Assembly: GCA_039000515.1 (NCBI GenBank)
Contig: JBCFYV010001001.1
Span: forward strand, 12,885,373 to 12,949,372
Origin: Timema cristinae
Taxonomy: Eukaryota > Arthropoda > Insecta > Phasmatodea > Timematidae
DNA: 64,000 bases
Reading direction: 5' to 3'
The notes under the pieces were generated by a model. That model was not told where the DNA came from. It saw only the letters and a list, made by a program, of their open reading frames with translations, and did not search any database. Of the stretch, positions 1-11,226 are shown in pieces. Every line of letters begins with the position of its first letter. Within the stretch, counting starts at the first letter, position 1. The translations under genes were made by a program, and so were the position numbers.

Positions 1-660
1 AGGCCTAGAGAAAGAAAGGACATGGGGACAGACAGACATGGGGACAGACAGAATTGTAAAATCAATTTTTTATGGTCTGGACACACAAAAAACTTAAATA
101 TTCATCATAGTATAGAGTTCGAAAATTTTGACGGTGACAATACATTTTCTTTACACGATAAGTAAAAATGTTTAATGTATAGGGGCCATAAAAATAAATA
201 TATAAAAAATATATAAATATTATGTGTCTCAAACCCAGTAATCCGACAACTAAACCCAACTGATAATCCATTCCATTGCTGGAATGACGCCTTAGACCTT
301 GCGAACACCGTTACGGGTTTAATTTAAGAATAGTATTTGCTATATACGTTTCTAGGATTTTCTTTTAACTTTATCTCTCTTGATTTTTAAACATATTTTA
401 CTTATTGTACAAAATTTTAAATATAATATTTTATAGCACTGCATGCCTTAGCTTCAGGATGTCTCTATCGTCACAGACCATTCAAATTAGCTGAGATTAG
501 GTGGGTGAATTTTTAATAGATGCACCAGCATTTTTTTGGAGAGAGAGTGGAGTGGAGTGTTTATTGATTATATTATCGAACTAATATTTATTGAAGAGAA
601 TATTTTGGTTAATTTTATCCCATGTCTTACTAACAATCCAGGATATACGTACATTTTACA
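1..660. other. No gene seen; AT-rich, start of window in a repeat
   Basis: The first ~50 bases contain a duplicated motif, catggggacagacaga, a pattern often found in dispersed arthropod repeats. Around 265-310 there is a weak match to a minus-strand SINE-B head (acgccttagaccttgcga). The short minus-strand open frames here show no composition or motif that suggests coding. Confidence 0.5.
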
Positions 661-1080
661 TTAAGGCCCTTGGTCCTGTCAAGTGCAAGTCTAAAACTTA
701 TTTTGTGGGATGGTGGGCGGGAGTGTGAAAGGCGTCGCGTGGCTTCACAACCTACCAAAGTATCCTTCCGCACCAACAAGAACAGATGAATCACGGAAAC
801 AGTAGATGGCGCTAGCTAACGGACAGGTCTTGTGGAAAAATCATACATTTGGAAATATCAGTTTTCTTGAGGATGAGTGAAATTTTTATATTAATATTTT
901 CAACATACCTTCTAAGATATCGTATCGATATTTACTAATTGTTACATTTCTTATTTTTTCTTACGAAATCGGTAGTTTTCTATTGAAAAATGTCAATATA
1001 ATTGATATTTGATCACTGCTAGAATTTTAGAGGAGGTGTTCATATAAAAAGTATAACTTAATAAACATGCTTCTATTCTT
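661..1080 (+). repeat. Interspersed repeat R1, copy 1
   Basis: About 420 bp that recurs at 10731-11133 in the same orientation. Both copies start ttaaggcccttgg, share the block gtgggatggt..ggcgt..cgtggcttca, then ttccgc..caacaagaacagatg, and end near catgcttctatt. Sequence outside these limits is unrelated, so this is a dispersed element rather than a duplication of a larger region. Copy 1 contains tagatggcgctagc, which copy 2 lacks. No open frame is conserved between copies. Class unknown; terminal repeats were not found. Confidence 0.75.
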
Positions 1081-1169
1081 GAACAAACCGTTTCCGAAAA
1101 GAAAATTGCAAACCAATAAAAAAATCTTGAAGATAACCATTAGTTCTCATGGCTCTGCATATCCACGCC

Positions 1170-1275
1170 AAACGAAAAGGGTCAATCGGCTTAATAGTGT
1201 AGGAATAAGAAAGGCAGAATTTAAAATAGGTGTACCCACATTTGTACAGAGGGAGAGTGCGAAATCATTTATGAA
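1170..1275 (-). repeat. SINE body fragment (B/C type)
   Basis: The run gtgtacccacatttgt followed by agagggagagtgcgaaa matches, in reverse complement, the SINE-B/C body (tccacgcaaatgcgggtac). The tRNA head and the 3' tail are missing. The short plus-strand open frame overlapping it is a repeat artefact. Confidence 0.5.
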
Positions 1276-1602
1276 ATAAAACACCACATTAAATCTGACC
1301 AGTATCTGAGGCACAACCACTTTATCGCCAGTGAATCAGACTAGACAAGACAGATGCCTTTGTCAGCCTCTCCTCCGGTGTGGTCCTTAACTTTATAATC
1401 ATGTGATTAGCGAGTTAAGTGAAAATATTCACTTTAACAGGAATTCCAAATATTCATCGTTATCTTTGCAAAAATATATGTAGCAGTCAACGAAAACACG
1501 GTATTCTTTTAAGTTGAGTTTGGTGACAATATTGATTAGCAGTAATTAAAGCGAAATACAAGGGACAGGGTAAGGAGAGGTATTTTAATGAATGCACCAG
1601 CC

Positions 1603-1979
1603 TTAATGTGGAAGTGTAAAGAACATGAGTTTAGAACAGTGTTTTGCAGAGTTTTTTTCTTGGCAACATTTTTTTTGGGGGCCAAAATAAATAAAATATT
1701 GCTCCAGTAGAACCATAAAGCTTAATTTTCTTCACATAGGGATATCAACAGTTCTTGAATATATGTCACGAGCTTGGTGGCATAAGATGAGAAATTTTTA
1801 AACGAACAGACAAAGTTGTCTTTAAATCCAGGACATGCCTTGACAATTTTTTTTTTAAAACTCAACCATGTGAATAAAGTTAATTCTATATTTATAATTA
1901 TTTATTTTGGAAAAATAATAATTTGCTATAAAATTGCGAAACACTGCCTTAAACTCACGTCCTTATATCCCTACCTTAA
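1603..1979. mobile_element. TTAA-flanked foldback element, copy 1
   Basis: Nearly the whole 377 bp is one imperfect palindrome. The left arm has aataaataaaatattgctcc and cttcacatagggatatcaac; the right arm carries the reverse complement (accatgtgaataaag, ttatttattttgg). Both ends abut TTAA (1603-1606, 1976-1979), and the outer arms match each other around gacgtgag / aacatgag. Long-TIR, TTAA-target non-autonomous DNA transposons of this shape are usually linked to piggyBac-type machinery (known for the class; assignment is inference). Five other copies lie in the window. Confidence 0.75.
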
Positions 1980-2268
1980 CTGAACATAGAATGTGAACCT
2001 TCGATGCAAAATATTACCCAAAACATACGTGGTCAGTATTTGAAACTGAGTGTCTTGTGTCCTGGATATGTTACCTGTTTCTGAGCTAACGCTGCCATCT
2101 TTGTGGTGACATATTTATACACATATTACATACATGTAATGTATTAGTGAATCATGAAAACACTAATTAGATATTTATATTATGTTATAGCTAAACTGAT
2201 GAAATACGTTAAGTATTGAACTAGCGTGTTTTGAATGTCCTTCAGTCTCAACTTTCTATTTAATTGCT

Positions 2269-2313
2269 ATCATTATTATTATTACTATCATCATCATCAT
2301 CATCATCATTATT
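2269..2313. repeat. (ATT)n/(ATC)n microsatellite
   Basis: Compound trinucleotide run: about five cattatt-type units, then roughly seven atc units, then att again. No gene context. Confidence 0.9.
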
Positions 2314-2502
2314 GGATTTAGAGGCGCCTCAACTCAAGGGTTATTGCGTATCAAAATATTTATGCAAAGATTGCCTCATTAGTTCTTAAAGAATTTAAAT
2401 GCTTCTCAAGGTTAAAGAGATACAGCTATTTAAACAATAAAATTGCATTATAATCGGTGAAACTTTAGCTATTGACCATAGCAATTATTGTTGTTTAAAA
2501 CC

Positions 2503-2722
2503 CACTTTGGTGGCCACATGGTCTAAGGCGATACGTCGCACTAGATTAGACTGCCAATACGGGAGGTCAGGTTAGAATCTTGGTCGGGTGCACTGAGGAT
2601 GTTTTCATTCAAAGTGGTTTTACACTCTATACGCAAATGATGTTACATTTCCTCTAAAATAACCTTCCTAATTCCTAAAATCACTACGTAATTAATACAT
2701 AAGCGTATAAACCAAACGGTTA
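2503..2722 (+). mobile_element. SINE-B, nearly full length
   Basis: Starts cccactttggtggccacatg with an A-box-like stretch (tggccacatggtctaaggcg) and a B-box-like ggttagaatct, both mutated from the pol III consensus. The body block tacgcaaatgatgttacatt and the tail gcgtataaaccaaacggtta follow. The tail is cut before the gtagtaagacgcggtgct segment. An old copy. Confidence 0.75.
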
Positions 2723-3605
2723 AAAAAAAATGGTGATAAAAAAAGTTTTTTTAAAGATGCATTATACAACCTAGGTACATCATCAAGTGATACCATATCC
2801 AGACGGCAAGCAGTTGATCTGGGTTCCAATCCGGGCTGATAATTATCTCTCATAGGTTATGGACATTAAAATATGCCTGGCCTACCAAAATGTTATTTTA
2901 AATCGAGCCGTTTTTATAGTCTAGTCTCGGATCGACCATTCTCCTGGTATACGAATAAAAAAGAGTTCAGGTCAAATGAGGGATTGGTTGACCTCCAAGT
3001 CCCGACTATATAAAGGACTATATATATTAGGGTACTTTTAGAGCCATATTATATATATTTTTTATGGTCCGAGTTAGAAACATACATTTTTTCCTCAAGT
3101 AAAACATACACATCTCTGGGATTAATGATTAAAGCATTCAATAAACCAATATTTTATTGAATAAGTTTGTCAAATTGAATTCAAGTTATAGAATTTGGAT
3201 ACTTATCATTTTAATCCAAACATAGTATGAGTGTCAGGTTTGGCTGCACTTCTCATGTAACACACTCGATTAGAGGATTCTTTCGATTCCAATCTGGTGC
3301 ACATTAGATAGAAATTACGAGGAGGAAGAGAAATAATTATCTTTATAATCCTTTTTACAAGAAACGTTATATATTTTACTAGCTTAAGTAATCGACTAAA
3401 GATCCCATCCACGTACGAGTCTGGCTCAGTGAGCTTTACTCGCGAGCCAGGCTCGGTCAAATTTCTTCACACACGTTCCCACATACAATTTTAGATAGTT
3501 GGAAACGTATCCGAGCCGGACTCGTAAGTGTATAGGGCGCTTATATGTTTTAGTGTCACATGTATTCTTAGATACGTGTTTGCGATAATTGTACTTACAA
3601 ATTTA
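2723..3605. other. No gene recognised
   Basis: AT-rich, with a possible SINE-head remnant at about 2795-2840 (ggttccaatccgggc resembles a B box). At 3415-3520 there is a moderately GC-richer patch with related words (tggctcagtgagc, gagccaggctcggtcaa, gagccggactcg) that looks like local short duplications. Nothing supports coding. Confidence 0.4.
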
Positions 3606-3795
3606 CTTACTTTATGGCATTAGAAACCCGAAAGTTCATTGCTACTCTTACAAAAGTACGTCACCTATCCCTATCCAGATCTAGTTTCATCCAGTCCAAC
3701 TCATTACACCTTATCTCTTTCGGGTACACTCTAATGTCATTCCTCCATTGGCGTCTAGGTTTTACCTATGGTCTTTTTCCATTGGGTTTGCCAGT
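3606..3795 (-). pseudogene. Retroelement ORF C-terminal tail, decayed
   Basis: Read on the minus strand from about 3793, the translation begins GKPNGKRP, has an in-frame stop, then GKPRRQWRNDIR, and later LDWMKLDLDRDR before a stop. This is the pattern GKRxLGRPRRRWxDNI..DW..LAQDRDRWR that ends many non-LTR retrotransposon-associated proteins in insect and spider assemblies (recalled from memory, not searched). The 3' flank (caatgaactttc..tctaatgccat) also matches the flank of the copy at 8482-8860, so both derive from one element family. Truncated at the 5' end and disabled. Confidence 0.65.
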
Positions 3796-4682
3796 CATTA
3801 CCCTGAACATGTGGACTGACATAACTGACTTCTAGTATGCGGTACAGAATTTATATTGAATACATTTTAAGAGAATATAGAACAATAATTTAAAAATTGC
3901 TAACTCTGACGATATTAAATTGAAGACCCTTGTTTAACTGAATGAGAAATACCCGTCGTTGGCTATGACGATGTTCATTGTTTCAGGATTAAACATTTAA
4001 AATATTTAGCAGACGACTTAAACATATTATTATTTTTATTTAGTCCGAATGTATTTCAAATCACATTGATTTATTTTACGAGATCAGTCCGGGACATTAG
4101 TCTTATTTCAAGGACTGGCCCAGAAAATAGGGGACGAATCGTCATTTGAACGTAGACACATTTTAATGTGATCCTGTCTCAGAGTGCATTATGACATGTT
4201 GAAAAGCTTATCCAATGCTCTGGGAAGGTCGAATGAAGAGAAAGAAAGGGGGGGGGGGGGCAGGGGTGTAAGGGGAAGATCTAAGTCAGTGAAAAAGAGT
4301 CCCACAATTTGTCGGTCTTACTGCGAACAAACACGCCATGTGTGGGAAATACCTCGGGTGGTTAACCAACCTTTGAAGACACACTCGAAATGAAGAAACC
4401 AGTTCGCTTGCCTCAAACTTTACACAGAGTTCGTGATTATGTAACCTTTCAGCTGAGTTTGATAGACGTCGAGTTTGTCAAACATTGTTTAGGTTTTCTT
4501 TCCTAGAGAAGTATAACTCGTATGGATATGATTATCTAATAAGATTTTGATGAGAAGGATTTTTTTGTAAATCATACACAAAAAATGCTGTCAACATTGA
4601 TATAATTTAACATGATTATTAGTATATTTAAATTATATTGATAGTATTTATCAAACATTAGATCGGAAGAATACATATAAGC
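3796..4682. other. No gene recognised; poly-G run
   Basis: Unique-looking AT-rich DNA apart from a 13-nt poly-G run at about 4248-4260 inside a purine-rich stretch (gaagagaaagaaa). The plus-strand open frame through the poly-G has no recognisable motif. Confidence 0.4.
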
Positions 4683-4905
4683 TCCAGTGGTCACATGGTC
4701 TAATGCGTAACACTTGCAATATACTAGACCACAGATGATGGGGAGATCATGGTTCAATACCGGTCAGGTGTATTGAGGGTAGGTTATCCTAAGTGGTTTC
4801 CCACTCTCTCTCTCTCTCTTCTCTCTCTCCACGCAAATGCTGGTACATTTCATAAACCTTTCTCATATCTAACCATAATTGATACATAAGCGCTTTACCC
4901 TAATG
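4683..4905 (+). mobile_element. SINE-B with expanded CT tract
   Basis: Head ccagtggtcacatggtctaa, B-box-like ggttcaataccgg, body cacgcaaatgctggtacatt and tail acataagcgctttaccctaa. The body's normal ccactctccctcc segment has expanded to a (CT)n tract at 4803-4829, so a microsatellite has grown inside the SINE. Confidence 0.75.
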
Positions 4906-5159
4906 GATATTAAGATGAGGAGCTAAAAATAACAGCATAACTTGATGTAGAGATATATTAAAGTTGATTTAATAAAATGTGTAACCGTCAGATGGTGTCT
5001 GTCTTTCCTACAATAATAATTCCTCTTTTAGGCGACCATAAGGAATACACTAATCTGACGGTCTATATAAATTAGTAGGCTAAGAAGGATTATAGAATAA
5101 ATAAACTTTTTAGAAAATACCAAATATATATTTTGGTGGTCAAAATTGATAGCCTTTTA

Positions 5160-5300
5160 TTATATTATTAGTGTTATTTTATAGGTATTGTTAATATCTA
5201 TCAAAAATGACAGCTGCATATCACATGTCTTTATGTATGAATGTAGTTTTATTAATCTTTGTAACTTTTAGAAAGGTGGTGTCATGTCAGACAGCTTTAA
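5160..5300 (+). repeat. Interspersed repeat R2, copy 1
   Basis: Core gtattgttaatatctatcaa followed by aaatgacagctgcatat. The same core recurs at about 13405, 28925 and 37510 on this strand, and at 32925, 33545 and 44435 on the other. The upstream piece at 4940-5015 (ttgatttaataaaatgtg, ctgtctttcctaca) resembles the far end of the 37.5-kb copy, suggesting a rearranged element. Confidence 0.55.
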
Positions 5301-5576
5301 GAAAACTTTACCTTTAAAGATGTGCACGTGGACTAAATTAGTTGAGTAGGACTTCATAATACATGCTTAAAATAATACACCTTTTATTTCTTCTGCTCAT
5401 ATTAACTAAATCAAGGTAGGTACCCAATAAAGTTTGAACTCTTATACAACTTAGTATACATTTTTGATACATACTTATTAAAGTCATCTATTAAAATAAA
5501 AGATTAAAAATCAGCTTATGATATTTGAAACGTGGGTACGTCGTTAGCCAAAAGTTAGTTAATAATTTATTTTAAA

Positions 5577-5855
<279 letters not shown>

Positions 5856-5866
5856 TTTATTTTAAA

Positions 5867-7716
5867 CTAATTTAGTGCAATTTTTACATAAGGCTCAAAT
5901 ATTTCACATGTTTTAAAATAATCACTGGAAGTTTTTTTAATTAGTAGGTTTAATAATAGTGTACTTTAACAATTATACAAAGTATTAGTTTAAGATATTT
6001 AAAAAAAAGGTTCTAATTAAATAACATCCCAAGAAATGTAATGAAAAATATCTTTAGTTTAAAAATATATATATTTAAAGCTAGGTGATTTATAGAGAGG
6101 TTATAATTTGAGTATCTATTACTGATATTGTATTTTTAATAACAGAGGAAAAATGGTTGCTATTAATTCCTAGAGCATTTTAAAATTATTAAGTGGCAAT
6201 AACAACTAGAGATGATTGTTCATATATATGTATGTATATATATCTTTTATTAACCACTGGGCCTTGACTTAATTTTGTTGTTTGAAACACTGAGATAATA
6301 ACAACTCATTAACTTTCCTTGCAAGTTGAACACGAAGCTAGGAGATTAAGATTAATTAATGCAACTCTATTTCTTGAAAAAAAATATTACACACACACAT
6401 ACACGCATGATCTTGACATAAAAAAAATCCCAACGAACAACATAATTTCAAATAATGTTCCATTTTCTATTTTTGTTCTCTTTCCTTTTCTGTTGGGGGT
6501 GTCATCAATCATTCTTATTTGTTTTCTGACTCACCACGTATACAAATTAATCAAAATGGTTCGTTTTATTGTGTCTGTTTATCATTTAAAGCAATGTATT
6601 ACCGCACGTCACGATTTTGCACCTGCTGCAGGGAAAATCCGTGATAGCCAGTGGATACTCTTATGGATTGCTCTGGCCACACTATAAGACATTAACTAGA
6701 ATATAATTCAAGCTCTTAGTTAACTTTGGTTGCCAGTATTTATGCTATAATATCATAAACAAGGGAATTTCAACAATTTTTCTGTTGCTTTCTCATTCGT
6801 AACTACCTTTCTCAAGTATCCCAAGAGTTTAATTGTTTTAAAATTGATAGATTAGTTAGTTAAAATCACTTCTCCATTGTCTTACCAGTAGATTCGTTAA
6901 AATAATGACAAAGCTTAGGATGGATTTGTGTTTTATTTATTTATAAAAAAAAAAATTCTTCAAGCTTTAATATGTTTTAATGTCAGGATGCCTATTTCAA
7001 AGCAAATGCTTTTACTTTAGTTCGAATTCAGTTTAGTTGAAGGTGAAAAAACGATGGTTGGTAAATTATTTTCACTTACCTTTGCCACGTAGCTCTGGGG
7101 GTGAGCATAACCCAGGTATAAAACTACTGTTATAGAGATGTATGTTTCTCACGTTTAGATCGAAACATATAGGTCTAAACTAAGATATCAATATCTCTCT
7201 CTTTCATACGAAGGTGTACATTCTTGTCTGAACAAATATTGACCTATTTTTATGACTCTAAAATTGAAAAATGAGGACTTCAATAGAAATGTGTTGACCT
7301 GAAGATGTGCAACAGCTATTAAAATTAGAACAATTTTTACCGGGATTTGATAAGGTCATGCGTCTCTGGAACTACTTGGGATATGCGACCCCTCTTTGGT
7401 TGAGGGGTGGGGTTAACCCTTGAGTCGTTAACCGAAACTAAATCGCCCCAACCTCGTTTGACCACTCCCACCTGCCTTCCCAGACACATCTCTGGAACCG
7501 CTGGAGATATGGGGTGAAATTATAACAAATAATGTGGTTTATACTGAAGATTTTTTATAAAATTATAAATATGAATGACATACTTTTTAATAAATTTTGC
7601 ATTTTTAAATAGAGTTTCTTTAAAATTAAAATTTACGTTAATATTTTAGAATACATTCTAAAAATCTTATATTTAAAGTATTGAGTGTTTCAAAAAGAAA
7701 CCACAATACTTTAAAT
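5867..7716. other. No gene recognised
   Basis: About 1.85 kb of AT-rich DNA. A 122-codon plus-strand frame at 6319-6687 starts in low-complexity DNA, includes a hydrophobic run (FVLFPFLLGVSSIILICFL) and has no recognised homologue; with no splice or composition support I do not call it. Two related ~30-nt blocks (tctctggaactacttgggat at 7371 and tctctggaaccgctggagat at 7490) bracket a GC-richer patch, probably a decayed repeat. Confidence 0.4.
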
Positions 7717-8001
7717 GTGACCTGGTGGTCTAGGGGTAAGGTGTCATACTTCTGTGCTGGAGGTCCGGGGTTAAATCCTAGGTCCCAACACAGATTTATC
7801 TGATTACCAAACCCTTCTTTCACTTCTGACAAGAAGTGTATTAATCACAACTTGTGAATGGGAGGAGTGCCAGACCTCCACCGTGGTTCGGATTCCACGT
7901 TCAACTCTAGGTCCTCCATTTCATCTCGCAATCACCCTACCATTTATTACACATTAGCGTAGTAAGTGCCTATAACCCGAACGGGTAGTAAGACGCGGTG
8001 C

Positions 8002-8031
<30 letters not shown>
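7717..8031 (+). mobile_element. SINE-A, full length, insertion subtype
   Basis: Glu-like head gtgacctggtggtctagggg (A box) with B-box-like ggggttaaatcc. The type-A body contains accaaacccttc and the T-arm-like gtggttcggattccac. The tail is gtagtaagacgcggtgct plus (AAT)n. It carries an extra gtgtattaatcacaa after the gacaaga block, which only the copy at 38855-39167 shares, defining a subfamily. Confidence 0.88.
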
Positions 8032-8033
<2 letters not shown>

Positions 8034-8481
8034 TAATACTTTTAAAATATGAGTATGTTATTATTGTTTCTATGTAAAAAATATGGATTGAATAGTTAAG
8101 TTGACAATTATAAAAATGACTAGACAAAATTCTGACAAAAAATAAATCGATAAAGATTTGCTGTCTTACAAAATATAATCAAAATTAAATATGAAGTGTG
8201 GAATAAAAGTCTTATTATTTCTTAAAATTTACGTCTCTTAGTAGTTTATTCATTTGAGAAAATGATTTAATTTAGTTTAGCCAAAGTCTTTATTAAAGAA
8301 AATGATATTGTTTTATCTTTACGCAAGTATTATATATTTTGCGCACGGGTTTGCTGGTATATTTTAATTATGATCCTTTGGCTCATAATAATCTGGGTCA
8401 AGACTCTACCCAATACATAAGAGGTTTAAACAATACTTTTTGTCACTCCAATGATCTATAAACGTGTTTAAGGCGTTGGCT

Positions 8482-8860
8482 GGCAAACCCGAAGGAAAGA
8501 GATCATTGGGAAAACCTAGACGCAGATTGGAGGATAACTTTAGAATGGACCTGAAAGATATAGGATGTAATAAGGTGGACTGGATAGAACTAGCTCAATA
8601 TAGGAATAGAGCGTGTTGAAGTGGACTGGAAAGAACTGGCTCAAGACAGGGATAGGGCGTAATGAGGTGGACTGTAAGGAATTGGCTCAAGATAAGAATA
8701 GGGTGTAATGAGGTGGACTGGATAGAACTAGCTCAATATAAGGATAGAGTGTAATGAGGTGGACTGGATAAAACTAGCTCAAGCTAGGCATATGTGACGT
8801 ACTTGTGCAAGTGTGGCAATGAACTTTTGAAGTCCTAATGCCATATAATAAGTAAGTCAA
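8482..8860 (+). pseudogene. Retroelement ORF tail with internal minisatellite
   Basis: From 8482 the frame reads GKPEGKRSLGKPRRRLEDNF, then RMDLKDIGCNKVDWIELAQ, and stops near 8619. This is a better-preserved copy of the tail seen at 3606-3795: basic GKPRRR patch, DNFRMDL helix, VDWIELAQ motif. Immediately downstream the VDWIELAQ-coding segment is tandemly multiplied in a 46-bp period. The element's 3' flank (caatgaacttttgaagtcct) returns after the array at about 8818. Truncated at the 5' end; the catalytic reverse transcriptase domain is absent. Confidence 0.7.
8575..8804 (+). repeat. 46-bp minisatellite, 5 copies
   Basis: Units start with gtggactgg (gtggactgt in the third) at 8575, 8621, 8667, 8713 and 8759, a constant 46-bp spacing. 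Each contains agaactagctcaa..taggaata or a close variant. Because 46 is not a multiple of three, the expansion breaks the reading frame, so it happened in a dead copy or killed it. Confidence 0.92.
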
Positions 8861-9109
8861 TCCAATTATAACAAACATTAGTATTAATATAAACATATTA
8901 CATTTGAAGGGTACAGGGGAAATATTGGGAAAGTTACATTACACACATTTTTTAGGACACACCCTTTTATATCTCAAACACTATTAAGATTCTAGCAATT
9001 TTTTTCAATTAATTTAAATATGACAAAAAAACTCTCTTTAATACAATCTAAACTTCATTATAAAGTTCTTATGATTGTCTAACAGATGGAATCAATACCC
9101 CAATATACC

Positions 9110-9345
9110 CACTTCGGTGGCCGTGTTGTCTAACGCGCTAATCTCGTGTTGGACTAGACTGTTGAAGACGGGGAGATCGCGGTTCAATCATAGTCGGGTT
9201 CACTGAGGGTGATTTTCCGCGAGTGGTTTTCCACTATTCCTCCACGCAAATGCGGGTGCACTTCTACTCAATCGAACCTTCATAATCTCTCAAACCATTA
9301 CTGTAATTAGTACATAGGCATATAACCCAAACGGATAGTATTACG
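9110..9345 (+). mobile_element. SINE-C, nearly full length
   Basis: Head cacttcggtggccgtgttgt with ctaacgcgctaatctcgtgt, B-box-like ggttcaatcatagtcgg, body cacgcaaatgcgggtgcac, tail cataggcatataacccaaac then gatagtattacgcg. The head mixes B-like (ggtggccg) and C-like (taacgcgct..gtgttg) features. Divergent tail; no clear target duplication. Confidence 0.75.
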
Positions 9346-9609
9346 CGTCCTTTGTCCCAAAAGCGTCATAGCTTAGTTGGGCCACGTTCACTGGCCAGGA
9401 GAACCATAACAGTTAATAGACCTAGGGGTGTAAATGAATTTTCAGCCCCACCAATATTGTTGCCTTATATTAGGCTAGGTTCGATTACTTACAATTTGTT
9501 TGTATTAATAACCATCACTTGCAGTTTTTGGTTCAGCCTGAGATAATATTTACAACCAGCCTAGATGGATTGCCACAACGGCCGTGGTCAAATTAGTACA
9601 CAAGTACAC

Positions 9610-10602
9610 CGTGTTTAAAATTTCTAAGACGGAACTCGTGTCCCAACTATAATGTGTAATTAACGCCAACCTTTTAAACGTAGGTGAGCTAGTGGCCAAA
9701 CTGTAATGTGTAATTAACGCCAACCTTTTAAACGTAGGTGAGCTAGTGGCCAAACTGTAATGTGTAATTAACGCCAACCTTTTAAACGCAGTTGAACTGG
9801 TGGCCAAATTGTAATGTGTAATTAACGCCAACCTTTTAAACGCAGGTGAACTAGTGGCCAAACTGTAATGTGTAATTAACGCCAACCTTTAAAACGCAGA
9901 TGAACTAGTGGCCAAATTGTAATGTGTATTTAACGCCAACCTTTTAAACGCAGGTGAACTCGTGTCCCAACTGTAATGTGTAATTAACGCCAACCTTTTA
10001 AACGCAGATGAACTAGTGGCCAAATTGTAATGTGTAATTAACGCCAACCTTTTAAACGCAGGTGAACTAGTGGCCAAATTGTAATGTGTAATTAACGCCA
10101 ACCTTTTAAACGCAGGTGAACTCGTGTCCCAACTGTAATGTGTAATTAACGCCAACCTTTTAAACGCAGATGAACTAGTGGCCAAACTGTAATGTGTAAT
10201 TAACGCCAACCTTTTAAACGCAGGTGAACTAGTGGCCAAATTGTAATGTGTAATTAACGCCAACCTTTTAAACGCAGGTGAACTATTGGCCAAACTGTAA
10301 TGTGGGATTAACGCTAACCTTTTAAATGAAGGTGACTTGTGGTCAAACTATAACGTGGGATTAACGTGAACCCTTTAAACACAGGTGAACTAGTGGCCAA
10401 ACTGTAACGTGGGATTAACGCGAACCCTTAAACGCAGGTGAACTAGTGGTCAAACTATAACGTGGGATTAACGCGAACCCTTTAAACGCAGGTGAACTAG
10501 TGGCCAAACTGTAACGTGGATTAACGCGAACCCTTAAACGCAGATGAACTTTTGGCCAAACTGTGATGTGGGATTAATTATACCCTTTTAAACGAAGGTC
10601 AT
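9610..10602. repeat. 54-bp satellite, about 18 units, with 162-bp higher-order period
   Basis: Unit contains taacgccaaccttttaaacg, then caggtgaactagtggccaaa, then ctgtaatgtgtaat; consecutive units start 54 bp apart (for example 9661 and 9715). A variant with ctcgtgtccc instead of ctagtggcc starts at 9635, 9959 and 10121, spacings of 324 and 162 bp, so three units form a higher-order repeat. From about 10300 the units change to the type aacgtgggattaacgcgaac with 52-54 bp spacing. Since 54 is divisible by three, the minus strand stays open for 111 and 134 codons, which is a consequence of the period and not evidence of a gene. Confidence 0.95.
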
Positions 10603-10730
10603 AACAGGTTACGTAGCCCAATTGTAATATGCCCATTTTGCCTATATTATATATATTTAAGGACTTACACATGTATGTATTTATAAATATTATAATATAA
10701 ATATCTTAGGCTATAGCTGTAAGTATATAC

Positions 10731-11133
10731 TTAAGGCCCTTGGCCCTATCGAGTGCAAGTCTAAAACCTATTTTGTGGGATGGTAGATGGGAGGGTGAAA
10801 GGCGTGACGTGGCTTCATAACCGAACAAAGTATCCTTCCGCGACAACAAGAACAGATGTGTCACGGAAACCGTAGGAGAGGTCTTGCTGAGAAATCATAC
10901 GTTTGGAAATATCGATTTTCTCGAAAAATAGTAATTTTTTTATGTTAATATACTCAACACCCCTTCTAAGATAATGTGCCGATGTTAATTAATTGTTACA
11001 TTTTCTTATATTTTGTTATGCAGCCGGCAGTTTTCTATTTAAAAATGTAAGTTTTATCAATATTTGATCACTGTTAAATATCAAAAGGGGGGTTTATATA
11101 AAAAGTGGGAACATAATCAACATGCTTCTATTC
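10731..11133 (+). repeat. Interspersed repeat R1, copy 2
   Basis: Second copy of the repeat at 661-1080, colinear from ttaaggcccttggccct to catgcttctattcc. Differences include loss of the tagatggcgctagc segment and many point changes. It sits directly downstream of the satellite and a short AT-rich spacer. Confidence 0.75.
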
Positions 11134-11226
11134 CAGGCATTTTCCCGGACAGGATTAAATGTCGGTCTACCAAGTCAAAGTAAGCTTCGTTATCCATTCA
11201 GCCAAAGCTTTCATTAAACATCTATA

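Noticed and set aside
6319..6687. A 122-codon frame with a hydrophobic segment
   Set aside because: Starts in low-complexity DNA, has no recognised family, no splice context and composition like its surroundings.
9550..10293. Two long minus-strand open frames with an 18-residue repeat
   Set aside because: They follow from a 54-bp tandem period that is divisible by three; there is no non-repeat coding sequence attached and no start context or signal to support a protein.
9610..10602. CRISPR array
   Set aside because: The repeats are contiguous 54-bp units with no unique spacers, and the window is eukaryotic.
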